Assembly (NCBI RefSeq): GCF_947539375.1
Contig: NZ_OX443569.1
Span: 1,116,001 to 1,180,000, forward strand
Direction of reading: 5' to 3'
Source: Lactobacillus isalae
GTDB taxonomy: Bacteria; Bacillota; Bacilli; Lactobacillales; Lactobacillaceae
DNA length: 64,000 bases
Under the pieces are notes generated by a model. That model searched no databases. It was not told the origin of the DNA and saw only the letters and a program-made list of their open reading frames with translations. The position numbers were made by a program, and so were the translations under genes. Numbering within the stretch: position 1 is the stretch's first letter; each line of letters opens with the position of its first letter. Shown here one piece after another: positions 21,274 to 30,187 of this stretch.

Positions 21274-21289
21274 GCGAACGTACTTTCGC
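21274..21289 (-). promoter_or_regulatory. LexA/SOS-box-like dyad upstream of uvrB
   Basis: GCGAACGTACTTTCGC: arms GCGAA and TTCGC, close to the Gram-positive SOS box CGAACRNRYGTTYC (12 of 14 positions on either strand). A possible -10 TAAAAT lies just downstream at 21268-21263, so bound LexA would cover the promoter of uvrBA. Confidence 0.65.
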
Positions 21290-21301
21290 ACTAATTTTGC
21301 A

Positions 21302-23026
21302 TTACTTTAATAAATTTGCTAATGCGTCTTGATATTCTTCAGCTGCTTTTTCTGCAGTTTCAATATCCTTCTTGTTTACACCAACATAGGCCTTAATTAC
21401 AGGTTCAGTTCCTGATGGACGAAGAGCAACCCAAGTTTCATCATCTAAGAAGTACTTCAAAACATTAGACTTAGGAAATCCAGTTAATGGGGTCTTCTTA
21501 TCGCCTTCAATGGTTTCTTGAGTTTCAAAGTCTTGAATCTTGACAACCTTGGCACCATTAATTTCAGTTAAGTGTTCTTTACGTAATTTACTCATTAACT
21601 CAGCCATCTTCTTTTGACCACCAATACCTGGCATTTCAATAGCCTTAGTAATTTCGTAAGCTACACCATATTTTTGCCAGATTTCTTGCAAGCCATCAAA
21701 GACAGTCATGCCTTTAGAAGCATAGTAGCTTGCTACTTCTGCAAACATCAACGCACCTTGCATAGCATCTTTATCTCTAGCAAATGGTTTAAACAAGTAA
21801 CCGTAACTTTCTTCAAAGCCCATTAAGAATTTACCGTCATTTTCTTTGTTCATGCGGTCAACTTCTTCACCAATGTACTTGAATCCAGTTAACACATGCT
21901 TGGTTTTAATACCAAAATCATCAGCAATCTTGAATGGAAGAGCACTTGATACAACTGAAGTTACTAATTCGTAGTCAGATGATAAAGTACCGTTTTCCTT
22001 CATATGAACTAATAAGTAGTATGCCATTAAAGTAGCAATTTGATTACCAGTTAAAACTTGGAAATCACCGTCTGATTTTCTAACAGCAGCACCCATTCTA
22101 TCAGCATCTGGATCTGTTGCAATAATAACATTAGCATCTACTTCATTAGCTAATTTAAATCCTGGTTCAAATACATCACGATATTCAGGATTTGGTTTGA
22201 TTGTTGTAGGGAATTCTGGATCAATAATTGATTGACTTGGAACTGGGATTACATTATCAAAACCGCCTTGTCTAAATGCGCGATCGTAAAGCATCTTACC
22301 AGTACCATGTAATGGAGTGTAAATAATCTTCAACTTATCAGCGTTAGCTTTAACCATTTCAGGATCAACAGTTACATCCTTTAAGTGTGCCAAATATGCT
22401 TCATCTACATCTTCACCAATTAATTGTAAAGTACCATTAGCACGTAATTCTTCAACTGGAGCAGCTTTCACACTAAAAATATCATCAACTTTTTGAGCAT
22501 AAGCAAACAAGCGATCTGCATTTTCTGGAGCCATTTGAGCGCCATCTTCACCATATACCTTGTAGCCGTTATATTGCTTAGCATTATGTGAAGCAGTGAT
22601 GTTGATACCAGCAAAAGTATTTAAGTGACGAACAGCAAATGATAATTCTGGAGTTGGTCTTAAATCATCAAATAAGTAAACATGAATTCCATGTGCACCT
22701 AAAATACGAGCTGCATGTTCAGCAAATTCTCTTGAGTGATAACGTGAGTCAAAAGAAATTGCAACACCGCGCTTCTTAGCTTCTTCGCCATTTTCGTCAA
22801 TTAATCTGGCAAGACCTTCTGTTACTCTTCCCACAGTAAACAAATTAATTCTGTTTGTACCTGGTTCGAGTCTCCCTCTCATACCAGCCGTACCAAAATT
22901 AATATCTTGTCCAAAAGCATCTTCAATCCACTTTTCATCTTTACCTAAATTGTTTAATTGATCTTTTAAATAATCAGGTAAATTATCTGCACTAGTCCAT
23001 TGACTATAAATTTCTTTTGCGTTCAT
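21302..23026 (-). CDS. pgcA: Phosphoglucomutase/phosphomannomutase (alpha-D-phosphohexomutase family)
   Basis: 574 residues, the length of the PgcA-type enzyme. Interconverts glucose-1-phosphate and glucose-6-phosphate. The phosphoserine loop is NITASHNAKQYNGYK (about 142-156), the Mg loop DPDADRMG, the sugar loop GFEESYGYL and the phosphate loop RPSGTEPVIKAY. It lies beside the gal genes and completes the Leloir pathway by converting its product into a glycolytic intermediate. Separate transcript from galM by 146 bp. Confidence 0.95.
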   Translation of the reverse strand: MNAKEIYSQWTSADNLPDYLKDQLNNLGKDEKWIEDAFGQDINFGTAGMRGRLEPGTNRINLFTVGRVTEGLARLIDENGEEAKKRGVAISFDSRYHSREFAEHAARILGAHGIHVYLFDDLRPTPELSFAVRHLNTFAGINITASHNAKQYNGYKVYGEDGAQMAPENADRLFAYAQKVDDIFSVKAAPVEELRANGTLQLIGEDVDEAYLAHLKDVTVDPEMVKANADKLKIIYTPLHGTGKMLYDRAFRQGGFDNVIPVPSQSIIDPEFPTTIKPNPEYRDVFEPGFKLANEVDANVIIATDPDADRMGAAVRKSDGDFQVLTGNQIATLMAYYLLVHMKENGTLSSDYELVTSVVSSALPFKIADDFGIKTKHVLTGFKYIGEEVDRMNKENDGKFLMGFEESYGYLFKPFARDKDAMQGALMFAEVASYYASKGMTVFDGLQEIWQKYGVAYEITKAIEMPGIGGQKKMAELMSKLRKEHLTEINGAKVVKIQDFETQETIEGDKKTPLTGFPKSNVLKYFLDDETWVALRPSGTEPVIKAYVGVNKKDIETAEKAAEEYQDALANLLK

Positions 23027-23172
23027 AATTTCCTCTTTACGTAAATTTTATGGTTTCATCTGCTATTTTAACGCAAGTTATAATGAAATTGCTATCATAA
23101 TTAACAATTAAATTATTCTGTTTGCAAAAGATATTAAACGCTTTTATAAAATTTACTACTGTTTGTATGTCA

Positions 23173-24159
23173 TTAACTAAAGTTCCAGTTAATCTTACGC
23201 TCAAACTTTTCAAAAGGGAGTAAAGTAATTTCTCCTAACTCTATATCTTCTGCTGGTGGATATTGTGCTTCTAAAGTAATTCCATCGTACTGTCCAATAT
23301 TGTTTGCTACACCGGTATGATTAAAATGGTTAGCTGTATAAGTAACAATTGCTGGTGCATTAGTGGTCATAATCATTTTGTGTTTATTAGATGACAATAC
23401 TGCTGCAGGCTGCATCCCATTCAAAATAAAAGGATGATCTAGACCGTTACGCAAGTTAATTTGACTATCATCACTATCTAAAGCAGTAGATATCTTCTTA
23501 CCTTGTCTAAAATCAAACACTGTATTCTCTACATTTTTCATTCCTTGATTTGGCAATCCATCCGTACCTACTGGCAAATAGTAATCCGCTGCAAGTTGGA
23601 GTTTTAAGTCGGTAGCTCTTTCACCTAAGTTGAAATATGTGTGATTAGCCGGATTAAAAATTGTTAACTGATCACTAACAGCTTCTAATTTGTATGATAA
23701 GTTATTTTCATTATCAAGCTTATAAGTGGCATGTAACTTCATGTTGCCGGGATAGCCATTATCTCCATCTGGATCAAAAAGAAAGAGATCAACTCGAGAC
23801 TCTTGTTCTGAATTTTTTAATTTAAAGTTCCAGATTTTCATATCAGTTCCAATACCACCATGAATGTGGTTTTCTCCATCATTTTGAGGAAGTTGATATA
23901 TTTGGTTGCCATGTTTCCATTGACCTAGCCGAACGCGTCCACAAATTCTGCTAACGGTCCCACCTAGAAAATTCCTTTCTTTTGAATAATCTTCTGGACT
24001 ATTTAATGACAAAATCATATCTTCGCCATCAAGTAGTACTTTTTCTAAAGTTGCTCCATAATTAAGGATCTTAACCTTCATTCCTTGATTATTTTCAAGA
24101 CTAATTTCACATAAGTCCTGACCATTTTTACGACTATACTTTCTAAAACTTGTTTTCAT
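23173..24159 (-). CDS. galM: Aldose 1-epimerase (galactose mutarotase)
   Basis: 328 residues. Interconverts beta- and alpha-galactose ahead of GalK. Family landmarks: NYGATLEKVLLDG near the N-terminus, the sugar-binding Arg/His region GGTVSRICGR and GENHIHGG, the catalytic His in FNPANHTYFNL and the catalytic Glu in ITLEAQYPP. Last gene of galK-galT-galM, one base after galT, so translationally coupled. Confidence 0.94.
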   Translation of the reverse strand: MKTSFRKYSRKNGQDLCEISLENNQGMKVKILNYGATLEKVLLDGEDMILSLNSPEDYSKERNFLGGTVSRICGRVRLGQWKHGNQIYQLPQNDGENHIHGGIGTDMKIWNFKLKNSEQESRVDLFLFDPDGDNGYPGNMKLHATYKLDNENNLSYKLEAVSDQLTIFNPANHTYFNLGERATDLKLQLAADYYLPVGTDGLPNQGMKNVENTVFDFRQGKKISTALDSDDSQINLRNGLDHPFILNGMQPAAVLSSNKHKMIMTTNAPAIVTYTANHFNHTGVANNIGQYDGITLEAQYPPAEDIELGEITLLPFEKFERKINWNFS

Positions 24160-24160
24160 T

Positions 24161-25630
24161 TTATCTATCTACCTCGCTAACTAAAGCCTCGGTAAACTTT
24201 TGCCAGCCAGCTTCTCCATTTTCATTATTCTTGAAGACCCCGGCACACTCAAGAACTTGATCAAACACTTCAACTAGAGCTTGTTGAAGGATGCTATCTA
24301 CATTTTCACTAGTAATTTGATGGTTAGCTTTAATTTCTTGAGCCCAAGCAAGATGGCTTTCAGCTATCTCATTATTTTCATCGAGTAAATATTTCTTTAC
24401 TTCTTCTAGTTCTTTCTTAAGTCTTCCAGGCAAAATTGCTCTTCCCATAACTTCGATTAAACCGATGTTTTCTTTCTTAATATGCCAAAGCTCAGAATGT
24501 GGGTGAAAAATTCCTAATGGATACTTATCGCTAGTATTGTTATCGCGAAGAACTAAATCTAGAACAAATTTTTCTCCATCACGATGCATAATCGGAGTAA
24601 CCGTATGATGTCTAGTCTTACCATCAAAAGCCGTAATTTGACGATCTTGATCACTATAACGATCCCAAAAATCAATAATCTTACTACCTAGACTAATTAA
24701 AGCTAGTGAATTTTTACTAATTAGCCGCAAATCACTCATTGGCCAATCAACTATTCCTGCCTTAACATCCGGATATTTATCAAAAATAACTTCTTTCTTA
24801 ATCTTTGCCTTCATCATTGGAAAGACGTGACGTCCGCCTTGATAGTGTTCATGAGCCAGCATTGAACCGCCAACAATTGGCAAATCTGCATTTGAACCAA
24901 CAAAATATTCTGGGAGCTGTTTTTCAATATCAATCAAATTAATTAAGGTTTGTTGATTAATAATCATTGGAATATGCTTTTGATCTAAGAAAATACAATG
25001 CTCATTAAAGTAAGCATATGGCGAATATTGAAAGCCCCATGGATGACCACCGATAGTCATTCGAATTACACGTAAATTACTTCTGGCATTTTTTCCATAT
25101 CCGCCAACATAACCTTCATTTTCTAAACATAGAGCACATTGAGGATATTTATTACCAGTATTGTGAGCTGCGGCAGCAATGGCTTTAGGATCTTTTTCAG
25201 GCTTTGAAAGATTAATAGTAATTTCTAATTCATGATTCTTAGAACTCCTGCCTGAAAAAACAATATTTTTAGCAATTGCTTCTTTTTTGACATAATTATT
25301 ATCAACACAAAGCTTATAAAACCAATCAGTTGCTGTATTAGCTGCCTTTTGCATCTTTTGCCAGAAAATTTCATTTACTTTTGAAGGTGTTGGAGTCTTC
25401 AAATCATATAACTCATCATTCAAGACTTCGCGTGAAGTATTGTCATCTGGAATAATTTTACGATCGACAGCCATTTGCACAAGTTGGTGTACTGATGTTT
25501 GTTTTTCATCATATTCTTGGTCTTCATCACCAACTAAAGCTTTGATCTTGTTAATTATGTATACACGATCTAATTCTTGATAGGCTCCACTTTCAATAAC
25601 TTCATCTGCAAATTTCTCAATAATTTTCAT
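24161..25630 (-). CDS. galT: UDP-glucose--hexose-1-phosphate uridylyltransferase (type 2 GalT)
   Basis: 489 residues, the longer Firmicutes-type GalT rather than the 350-residue proteobacterial type. Swaps UMP between UDP-glucose and galactose-1-phosphate. Conserved stretches include CALCLENEGYVGG (about 160), GHPWGFQYSPYAYFNEHCI and GGSMLAHEHYQGG with histidines expected to bind metal or nucleotide. Lies 18 bp after galK and overlaps the galM initiation region. Confidence 0.95.
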   Translation of the reverse strand: MKIIEKFADEVIESGAYQELDRVYIINKIKALVGDEDQEYDEKQTSVHQLVQMAVDRKIIPDDNTSREVLNDELYDLKTPTPSKVNEIFWQKMQKAANTATDWFYKLCVDNNYVKKEAIAKNIVFSGRSSKNHELEITINLSKPEKDPKAIAAAAHNTGNKYPQCALCLENEGYVGGYGKNARSNLRVIRMTIGGHPWGFQYSPYAYFNEHCIFLDQKHIPMIINQQTLINLIDIEKQLPEYFVGSNADLPIVGGSMLAHEHYQGGRHVFPMMKAKIKKEVIFDKYPDVKAGIVDWPMSDLRLISKNSLALISLGSKIIDFWDRYSDQDRQITAFDGKTRHHTVTPIMHRDGEKFVLDLVLRDNNTSDKYPLGIFHPHSELWHIKKENIGLIEVMGRAILPGRLKKELEEVKKYLLDENNEIAESHLAWAQEIKANHQITSENVDSILQQALVEVFDQVLECAGVFKNNENGEAGWQKFTEALVSEVDR

Positions 25631-25648
25631 TTCTGTAGCCTCTTAATA

Positions 25649-26818
25649 TTAAATTCTCTTAGTTCCATCTACAATTTCTGCATCATAGAAGCTTGCGTCA
25701 TAACCAATTGCATCTCGATAAATCTTGCCAACATTTTTCTTAAAGTTTTCAGCTTCGTTCTTCTTCACAATTGCAATTGCGCTACCGCCAAAACCGCCAC
25801 CAATCATTCTGGCTCCTAAAACTCCGTCTTGTTTCCAAGCTGCTTCTGCTAAAGTATCAAGTTCCTTACCCGTTACTTCATAGTCATAATGAAGGGAAAT
25901 ATGAGATGCATCAATCAATCGACCCAATTTTTCAAGATCGTTATCTTCCATGGCTTTAGTTGCTCTGATTGTTCTTCCGTTTTCACTAACTGCATGACGA
26001 GCACGTTTTAATTCCGTTTCATCGTTAATTAGGTATGAATATTCATCAAAAGTATTATCGTCTAGTTCACCTAGTGCTTTAATATCAAGCTTAGTTTGTA
26101 GTTTTTTTAAGGCCTTGTGACATTCACTAACACGATCGTTATAAGCAGAATCTGCTAAAGTATGCTCTTTATTAGTAGACATAATAATAATTTCATAATC
26201 GCCCAGTTTAAGTGGCTTATATTCATATTCCATCGTGTTACAATCAAGGAAAATAGCACTATCTTTTTTACCCATGATGCAAGCAAATTGATCCATGATT
26301 CCTGAATTTAGGCCAACGAATTCATTTTCAGTTTTTTGTCCTAGTCTTGCCAAAGTTGGACGATCAACATCTAAATCAAATTCATCTTTTAAAATCATCC
26401 CCATTAGCATTTCAATTGCTGCACTTGAAGATAGACCAGATCCTGATGGTAAGTCAGCTTTAATATAAAGGTTAAAACCATGGTTAATTTTTTCGCCGTC
26501 TTCTCTTTGACGTAAATAAGTAATCATTCCTTTAAAATAATTAGTCCAAAAGCGTTTATCTTTTTCTACTGAATCATCATCTAAATCAAATTCAACAATT
26601 TCACCATCTACATTACCTGAATAAAGACGAACCTTTTTGTCATCTCTTGGTCCATAAACGCCGTAAACACCTAAACTAATTGCTGCTGGAAAAACATGTC
26701 CTCCATTATAGTCAGTATGCTCTCCAATCACATTAATTCGACCAGGTGAGAAGAAAACATCTTTTCCACTATCAATAAATACTTCTTGATAGTCTTTAAG
26801 TAATTCATCTTTATTCAT
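25649..26818 (-). CDS. galK: Galactokinase
   Basis: 389 residues, GHMP kinase. Phosphorylates alpha-galactose at C1. The galactokinase signature GRINVIGEHTDYNGG is at about 27-41, the ATP loop LPSGSGLSSSAAIE at about 117-130, and the C-terminal glycine loop GARMIGGGFGGSAIA. First gene of galK-galT-galM, preceded by a promoter flanked by a 20-bp palindrome and a cre/GalR-like site, so both substrate-specific and catabolite control are likely. Confidence 0.97.
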   Translation of the reverse strand: MNKDELLKDYQEVFIDSGKDVFFSPGRINVIGEHTDYNGGHVFPAAISLGVYGVYGPRDDKKVRLYSGNVDGEIVEFDLDDDSVEKDKRFWTNYFKGMITYLRQREDGEKINHGFNLYIKADLPSGSGLSSSAAIEMLMGMILKDEFDLDVDRPTLARLGQKTENEFVGLNSGIMDQFACIMGKKDSAIFLDCNTMEYEYKPLKLGDYEIIIMSTNKEHTLADSAYNDRVSECHKALKKLQTKLDIKALGELDDNTFDEYSYLINDETELKRARHAVSENGRTIRATKAMEDNDLEKLGRLIDASHISLHYDYEVTGKELDTLAEAAWKQDGVLGARMIGGGFGGSAIAIVKKNEAENFKKNVGKIYRDAIGYDASFYDAEIVDGTKRI

Positions 26819-26847
26819 AATTTTTACCTCTTAAATTAACTTTATCT

Positions 26848-26861
26848 TGTAATCGTTTTCA
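26848..26861 (-). promoter_or_regulatory. cre / GalR-like operator of galK
   Basis: TGTAATCGTTTTCA (plus strand) matches the CcpA cre consensus TGWAANCGNTNWCA at every position. It lies just downstream of the galK -10 box. LacI-family GalR operators have a similar form, so either or both proteins may bind. Confidence 0.75.
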
Positions 26862-26867
26862 TAAATA

Positions 26868-26896
26868 ATTATAAAACTGTTTATTAATTTAGTAAA
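26868..26896 (-). promoter_or_regulatory. Promoter of galK-galT-galM
   Basis: Minus strand: -35 TTTACT (26896-26891), 17-bp spacer, -10 TATAAT (26873-26868). The -35 lies inside the 20-bp palindrome. Confidence 0.75.
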
Positions 26897-26908
26897 TATA
26901 TTTACTAA
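26889..26908. promoter_or_regulatory. Perfect 20-bp palindrome over the galK -35 region
   Basis: TTAGTAAATA followed by its exact reverse complement. It overlaps the -35 box of galK. ATTTACTAA half-sites recur between galR and galE, which suggests a regulator binding site. Confidence 0.6.
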
Positions 26909-26917
26909 TCATTTTTA

Positions 26918-26950
26918 CAAAAAAGCACATTGATAAACTCAATGTGCTAA
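26918..26950 (-). terminator. Terminator of galR (overlaps its stop codon)
   Basis: AGCACATTG/CAATGTGCT stem with a 7-nt loop and T run on the minus strand; the first arm includes two bases of the galR stop codon. Confidence 0.82.
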
Positions 26951-27948
26951 TTAAAACTCTTTCTAACAATTAAATCGGTATTCATTGTTACATGAACCTT
27001 AGGTAACTCATAATTTGTAATTCTCATCAGTAAAACCGAAATGGCTAATTTACTTAAAGCTACTTGATCAATGTTGTACGAAGTAAGTGGCGGAGAGATA
27101 TATTTAGCCACTTCACTATTATTAATACTAATAATGGCCGTATCCTTTGGAACCCTAATTCCTACTTCATTAAAATATTGTAAAACTCCAACACTTAGCG
27201 TATCAGACGCAATAATAAAAGCATCAGGCAAACTTTTACCTAATTTTGTCACCACTTCTTTTGCTAATTGATAACCATTCTTCACGCTAACAATCCCTTT
27301 AGCAAAGACTTCAGTCTTTTTCACTCCACGAGTCTTACAATACTCAGTAAAGGTAATTTCACGAATATCTCTTTGAGGCTTATGATCTAAAGTAAAACTT
27401 TCAGCGCCAATATAGCCTAAATTAGTGTAACCGCGGGAAAGCAGTTTTTCAATTGCATCTTGTACAGTCAATTCAAGATTAGGCTGAACAGAATCAAATA
27501 AACTTGGAGCAGGATTAATATCAATAAAGATACCGCTAGGTAGGACATCATGCAATCTTTCTAATTCTTTATAACTAATTTCCGCTGTCCCAACTCCTAA
27601 AAAGCCTTGAAATATTGAAGCCTGTTTTACAAGTTCTGAAACACTTGTAAATATTGTAAGATTTATTTCTTTTTCTTTCGCCACTTTCTTAAGCGCATCT
27701 CGTAAAAAAGAAAAGTACTCATCTTGTAATTGCTCATTTCCATTTACTCGATAAAGTAAGGCTATTTCTGGCCTTAAGTTAGTTATCTTGTTACTATTCT
27801 TTTTAAAATATCCCAATTCATTTGCGACTTTTAAAATTTTGCTTTTCGTTTCAGAAGTAACCGATAAACGAGGATCATTACTCAATAATCGTGATACTGT
27901 TGCAGGTGAATAACCAGATTTAGCAGCTATTTCTTTAATCGTTGTCAT
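26947..27948 (-). CDS. galR: LacI/GalR family transcriptional regulator (probable GalR)
   Basis: 333 residues from the ATG at 27948, preceded by GGTGGA; a GTG 12 bases earlier is possible but the canonical LacI start MTTIKEIAAKSG favours the ATG. The N-terminal HTH is TIKEIAAKSGYSPATVSRLL (3-22), followed by a periplasmic-binding-protein-like effector domain. It lies between galK and divergent galE, so it is probably the galactose-responsive regulator of both; the effector is inferred from context. A likely extended -10 (TGATACAGT) is at 27987-27979. Confidence 0.88.
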   Translation of the reverse strand: MTTIKEIAAKSGYSPATVSRLLSNDPRLSVTSETKSKILKVANELGYFKKNSNKITNLRPEIALLYRVNGNEQLQDEYFSFLRDALKKVAKEKEINLTIFTSVSELVKQASIFQGFLGVGTAEISYKELERLHDVLPSGIFIDINPAPSLFDSVQPNLELTVQDAIEKLLSRGYTNLGYIGAESFTLDHKPQRDIREITFTEYCKTRGVKKTEVFAKGIVSVKNGYQLAKEVVTKLGKSLPDAFIIASDTLSVGVLQYFNEVGIRVPKDTAIISINNSEVAKYISPPLTSYNIDQVALSKLAISVLLMRITNYELPKVHVTMNTDLIVRKSFN

Positions 27949-28018
27949 GTATTCCACCACTTTTCTTCATTCATAAATACTGTATCACAGTCTTTATAAA
28001 TAAGCTATTACTAAATTA

Positions 28019-28035
28019 TTTACTAAGTAAGTAAA
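28019..28035. promoter_or_regulatory. Inverted half-sites TTTACT...AGTAAA between galR and galE
   Basis: TTTACT-N5-AGTAAA, with another ACTAAAT immediately to the left. The half-site is the one forming the galK palindrome, here facing the other way. Probable regulator binding region in the divergent promoter; not proven. Confidence 0.4.
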
Positions 28036-28052
28036 CATTTTATTAGCTTACA

Positions 28053-28074
28053 TGTTATAATGTAATCGATTTCA
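28053..28074 (+). promoter_or_regulatory. galE extended -10 promoter with overlapping cre/GalR site
   Basis: TGTTATAAT gives a perfect TATAAT (28056-28061) with the TGn extension. TGTAATCGATTTCA at 28061-28074 matches the cre consensus fully and shares 13 of 14 bases with the galK site. It begins in the last base of the -10, so binding would block initiation. Confidence 0.75.
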
Positions 28075-28101
28075 AAAAATAATTAAGCAAAGGAGTATAA
28101 C

Positions 28102-29094
28102 ATGCGAGTATTAGTTATTGGTGGTGCCGGTTATATCGGCTCTCACGCTGTTAGAAAATTAATTGAAGAAGGTAACGATGTTGTTGTCCTTGATTCTCTC
28201 TACACTGGCCATAGAAAGGCCGTTGACAAGAGAGCTAAATTTTACCAAGGCGATATCGAAGATACTAACTTAGTAAGCAAGATTTTACGTGATGAAAACA
28301 TTGATGCTGTTATGCACTTTGCCGCTTACTCTTTAGTTCCTGAATCTGTTAAAAAGCCTTTGAAGTACTATGACAACAATGTTTCTGGTATGATTTCTCT
28401 TCTTCAAGCAATGGAGGACGCTAAAGTTAAATACTTAGTATTTTCTTCATCCGCTGCTACTTATGGTATTCCAAAGACTTTACCGATTACTGAAGATACA
28501 CCACTTGATCCAATCAATCCTTATGGTGAAACCAAGATGATGATGGAAAAGATTATGCACTGGGCTGACAAGGCTAACGGCATTAAGTCTATCGCTCTTC
28601 GCTACTTTAATGTTGCTGGTGCTTCAAGCGACGGCTCAATTGGTGAAGATCACGGTCCTGAAACTCACCTAATTCCAAATATCTTAAAGAGTGCTATTTC
28701 TGGTGATGGCAACTTTACTATTTTTGGTGACGACTATGACACTAAAGACGGTACTAATGTCCGTGACTACGTTCAAGTTGAAGACTTAATTGACGCTCAT
28801 ATCTTAGCTCTTAAGCACGTAATGGAAACTAACAAGTCTGATGTCTTTAACTTAGGTACTGCTCAAGGTTACTCAAACTTAGAAATTCTTGAAGCTGCTA
28901 AGAAAGTTACTGGCATTGACATCCCTTACACTATTGGACCAAGAAGAGGCGGAGATCCTGACTCATTAGTTGCCGACTCAAGTAAGGCGCGTAAAGTTCT
29001 AGGCTGGAAGCCAAAGCATGAAAATGTTGATGACGTTATCGCAACTGCTTGGAACTGGCACAAGAGCCACCCAAAGGGCTACGAAGATAAGTAA
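28102..29094 (+). CDS. galE: UDP-glucose 4-epimerase
   Basis: 330 residues, extended SDR family. Interconverts UDP-galactose and UDP-glucose, closing the Leloir cycle and supplying UDP-galactose for polymers. Rossmann motif GGAGYIGSH at 7-15; catalytic Ser in FSSSAATYG and the Tyr-x3-Lys in NPYGETKMMME; RYFNVAGA is characteristic of GalE. AGGAG ribosome binding site. Divergent from galR and galK, with a matching operator. Confidence 0.97.
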   Translation: MRVLVIGGAGYIGSHAVRKLIEEGNDVVVLDSLYTGHRKAVDKRAKFYQGDIEDTNLVSKILRDENIDAVMHFAAYSLVPESVKKPLKYYDNNVSGMISLLQAMEDAKVKYLVFSSSAATYGIPKTLPITEDTPLDPINPYGETKMMMEKIMHWADKANGIKSIALRYFNVAGASSDGSIGEDHGPETHLIPNILKSAISGDGNFTIFGDDYDTKDGTNVRDYVQVEDLIDAHILALKHVMETNKSDVFNLGTAQGYSNLEILEAAKKVTGIDIPYTIGPRRGGDPDSLVADSSKARKVLGWKPKHENVDDVIATAWNWHKSHPKGYEDK

Positions 29095-29133
29095 AGAATA
29101 AAGCAAAATAATAATTTTAATTTCACGTACCAC

Positions 29134-29170
29134 AAAAGCTGTCTACCAACTCATGATAGACAGCTTTTAG
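29134..29170. terminator. Bidirectional terminator between galE and trxB
   Basis: AAAAGCTGTCTA/TAGACAGCTTTT perfect stem with an 11-nt loop between convergent genes. Confidence 0.82.
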
Positions 29171-29180
29171 TTTGGATAAT

Positions 29181-30116
29181 TTACTTTTCGCTCAAACCTT
29201 GATAGTAGTTGTAGACTTCCTGACCAGCAATACTTCCTTCGCCAACTGCCGTTGCAATTTGACGGAGTTCCTTAGCACGAACATCACCTAAAGCAAAAAT
29301 ACCATCAACTTTAGTACGCATATTGTCATCAGTTAAAATCCAACCTTGTTCATCAGTAATGCCTAAATTTTTAAAAGCATCCGTTTGTGGTTGAATACCA
29401 ACGTAGATAAATACACCAGCTACTTTAACTTCTTTTTCTTCACCAGTTTCTTTATCCTTGTATTTAACACCGGTTACCTTATTACCATCACCGACAATTT
29501 CTTCAGTTTGAGCATTCCAGATAAACTTCATTTTATCATTTTCAAAAGCCTTCTTTTGCAATTCGGCTTTGGCACGAAGTTGATCACGACGGTGAATAAC
29601 AGTTACGGATTTAGCTGATTGAGCTAAATATAATCCTTCTTGAATAGCTGAATCACCACCACCAATGACTGCAACATCCTCATCTCTGAAGAATGCAGCA
29701 TCACAAACTGCACAGTAAGATACACCTTTTCCGGCATATTCTTCTTCACCAGGAACTCCAAGATGCTTATGAACTGCGCCAGTTGCAATTACTACTGCAC
29801 CTGCTTCATATTCACCTGAATCAGTTTTAACAATCTTTTTATTGCCATCTTGCTCAATACTTTGTACATCGCCATAAGCAAATTCAGCACCAGCATTCAT
29901 AGCAGTTTGATACATCTTTTCACCTAATTCAGGTCCTTGAATGTCGACAAAACCAGGATAATTATCAATTCCAGCTGTATTATTCATTTGACCGCCATAA
30001 ATTCCACGGTCTAAAATCACGACTTTTAAGTTAGCCCGAGCAGCATATAAGGCAGCAGTTAATCCACCAGGACCAGCGCCAATTACAATTACATCATATG
30101 TTTTTTTCTCAGACAT
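29181..30116 (-). CDS. trxB: Thioredoxin-disulfide reductase
   Basis: 311 residues from the ATG at 30116, which has GAGGCGAG 5 bp upstream; an upstream in-frame start would add 11 residues with no ribosome binding site. NADPH-dependent flavoenzyme that keeps thioredoxin reduced. FAD motif VIGAGPGGLTAALYAAR, redox CAVC (in VSYCAVCDAAFF), NADPH motif VIGGGDSAIQEG and the C-terminal FAD motif GIFALGDVR are all present. Follows gpsA by about 70 bp. Confidence 0.96.
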   Translation of the reverse strand: MSEKKTYDVIVIGAGPGGLTAALYAARANLKVVILDRGIYGGQMNNTAGIDNYPGFVDIQGPELGEKMYQTAMNAGAEFAYGDVQSIEQDGNKKIVKTDSGEYEAGAVVIATGAVHKHLGVPGEEEYAGKGVSYCAVCDAAFFRDEDVAVIGGGDSAIQEGLYLAQSAKSVTVIHRRDQLRAKAELQKKAFENDKMKFIWNAQTEEIVGDGNKVTGVKYKDKETGEEKEVKVAGVFIYVGIQPQTDAFKNLGITDEQGWILTDDNMRTKVDGIFALGDVRAKELRQIATAVGEGSIAGQEVYNYYQGLSEK

Positions 30117-30187
30117 ATTCTCGCCTCTATTCTTACTTTTTGTAAGCATATAATACTATGCGAAAACAAAAAATGCAATTCTTTTGC

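Noticed and set aside
23027-23172. cre site and galM terminator in the galM-pgcA gap
   Set aside because: TAAAAGCGTTTAAT misses two key cre positions, and the only hairpin seen has a 5-bp stem.
30117-30149. Longer start for trxB
   Set aside because: The added residues are not typical of TrxB, and GAGGCGAG sits correctly before ATG 30116.
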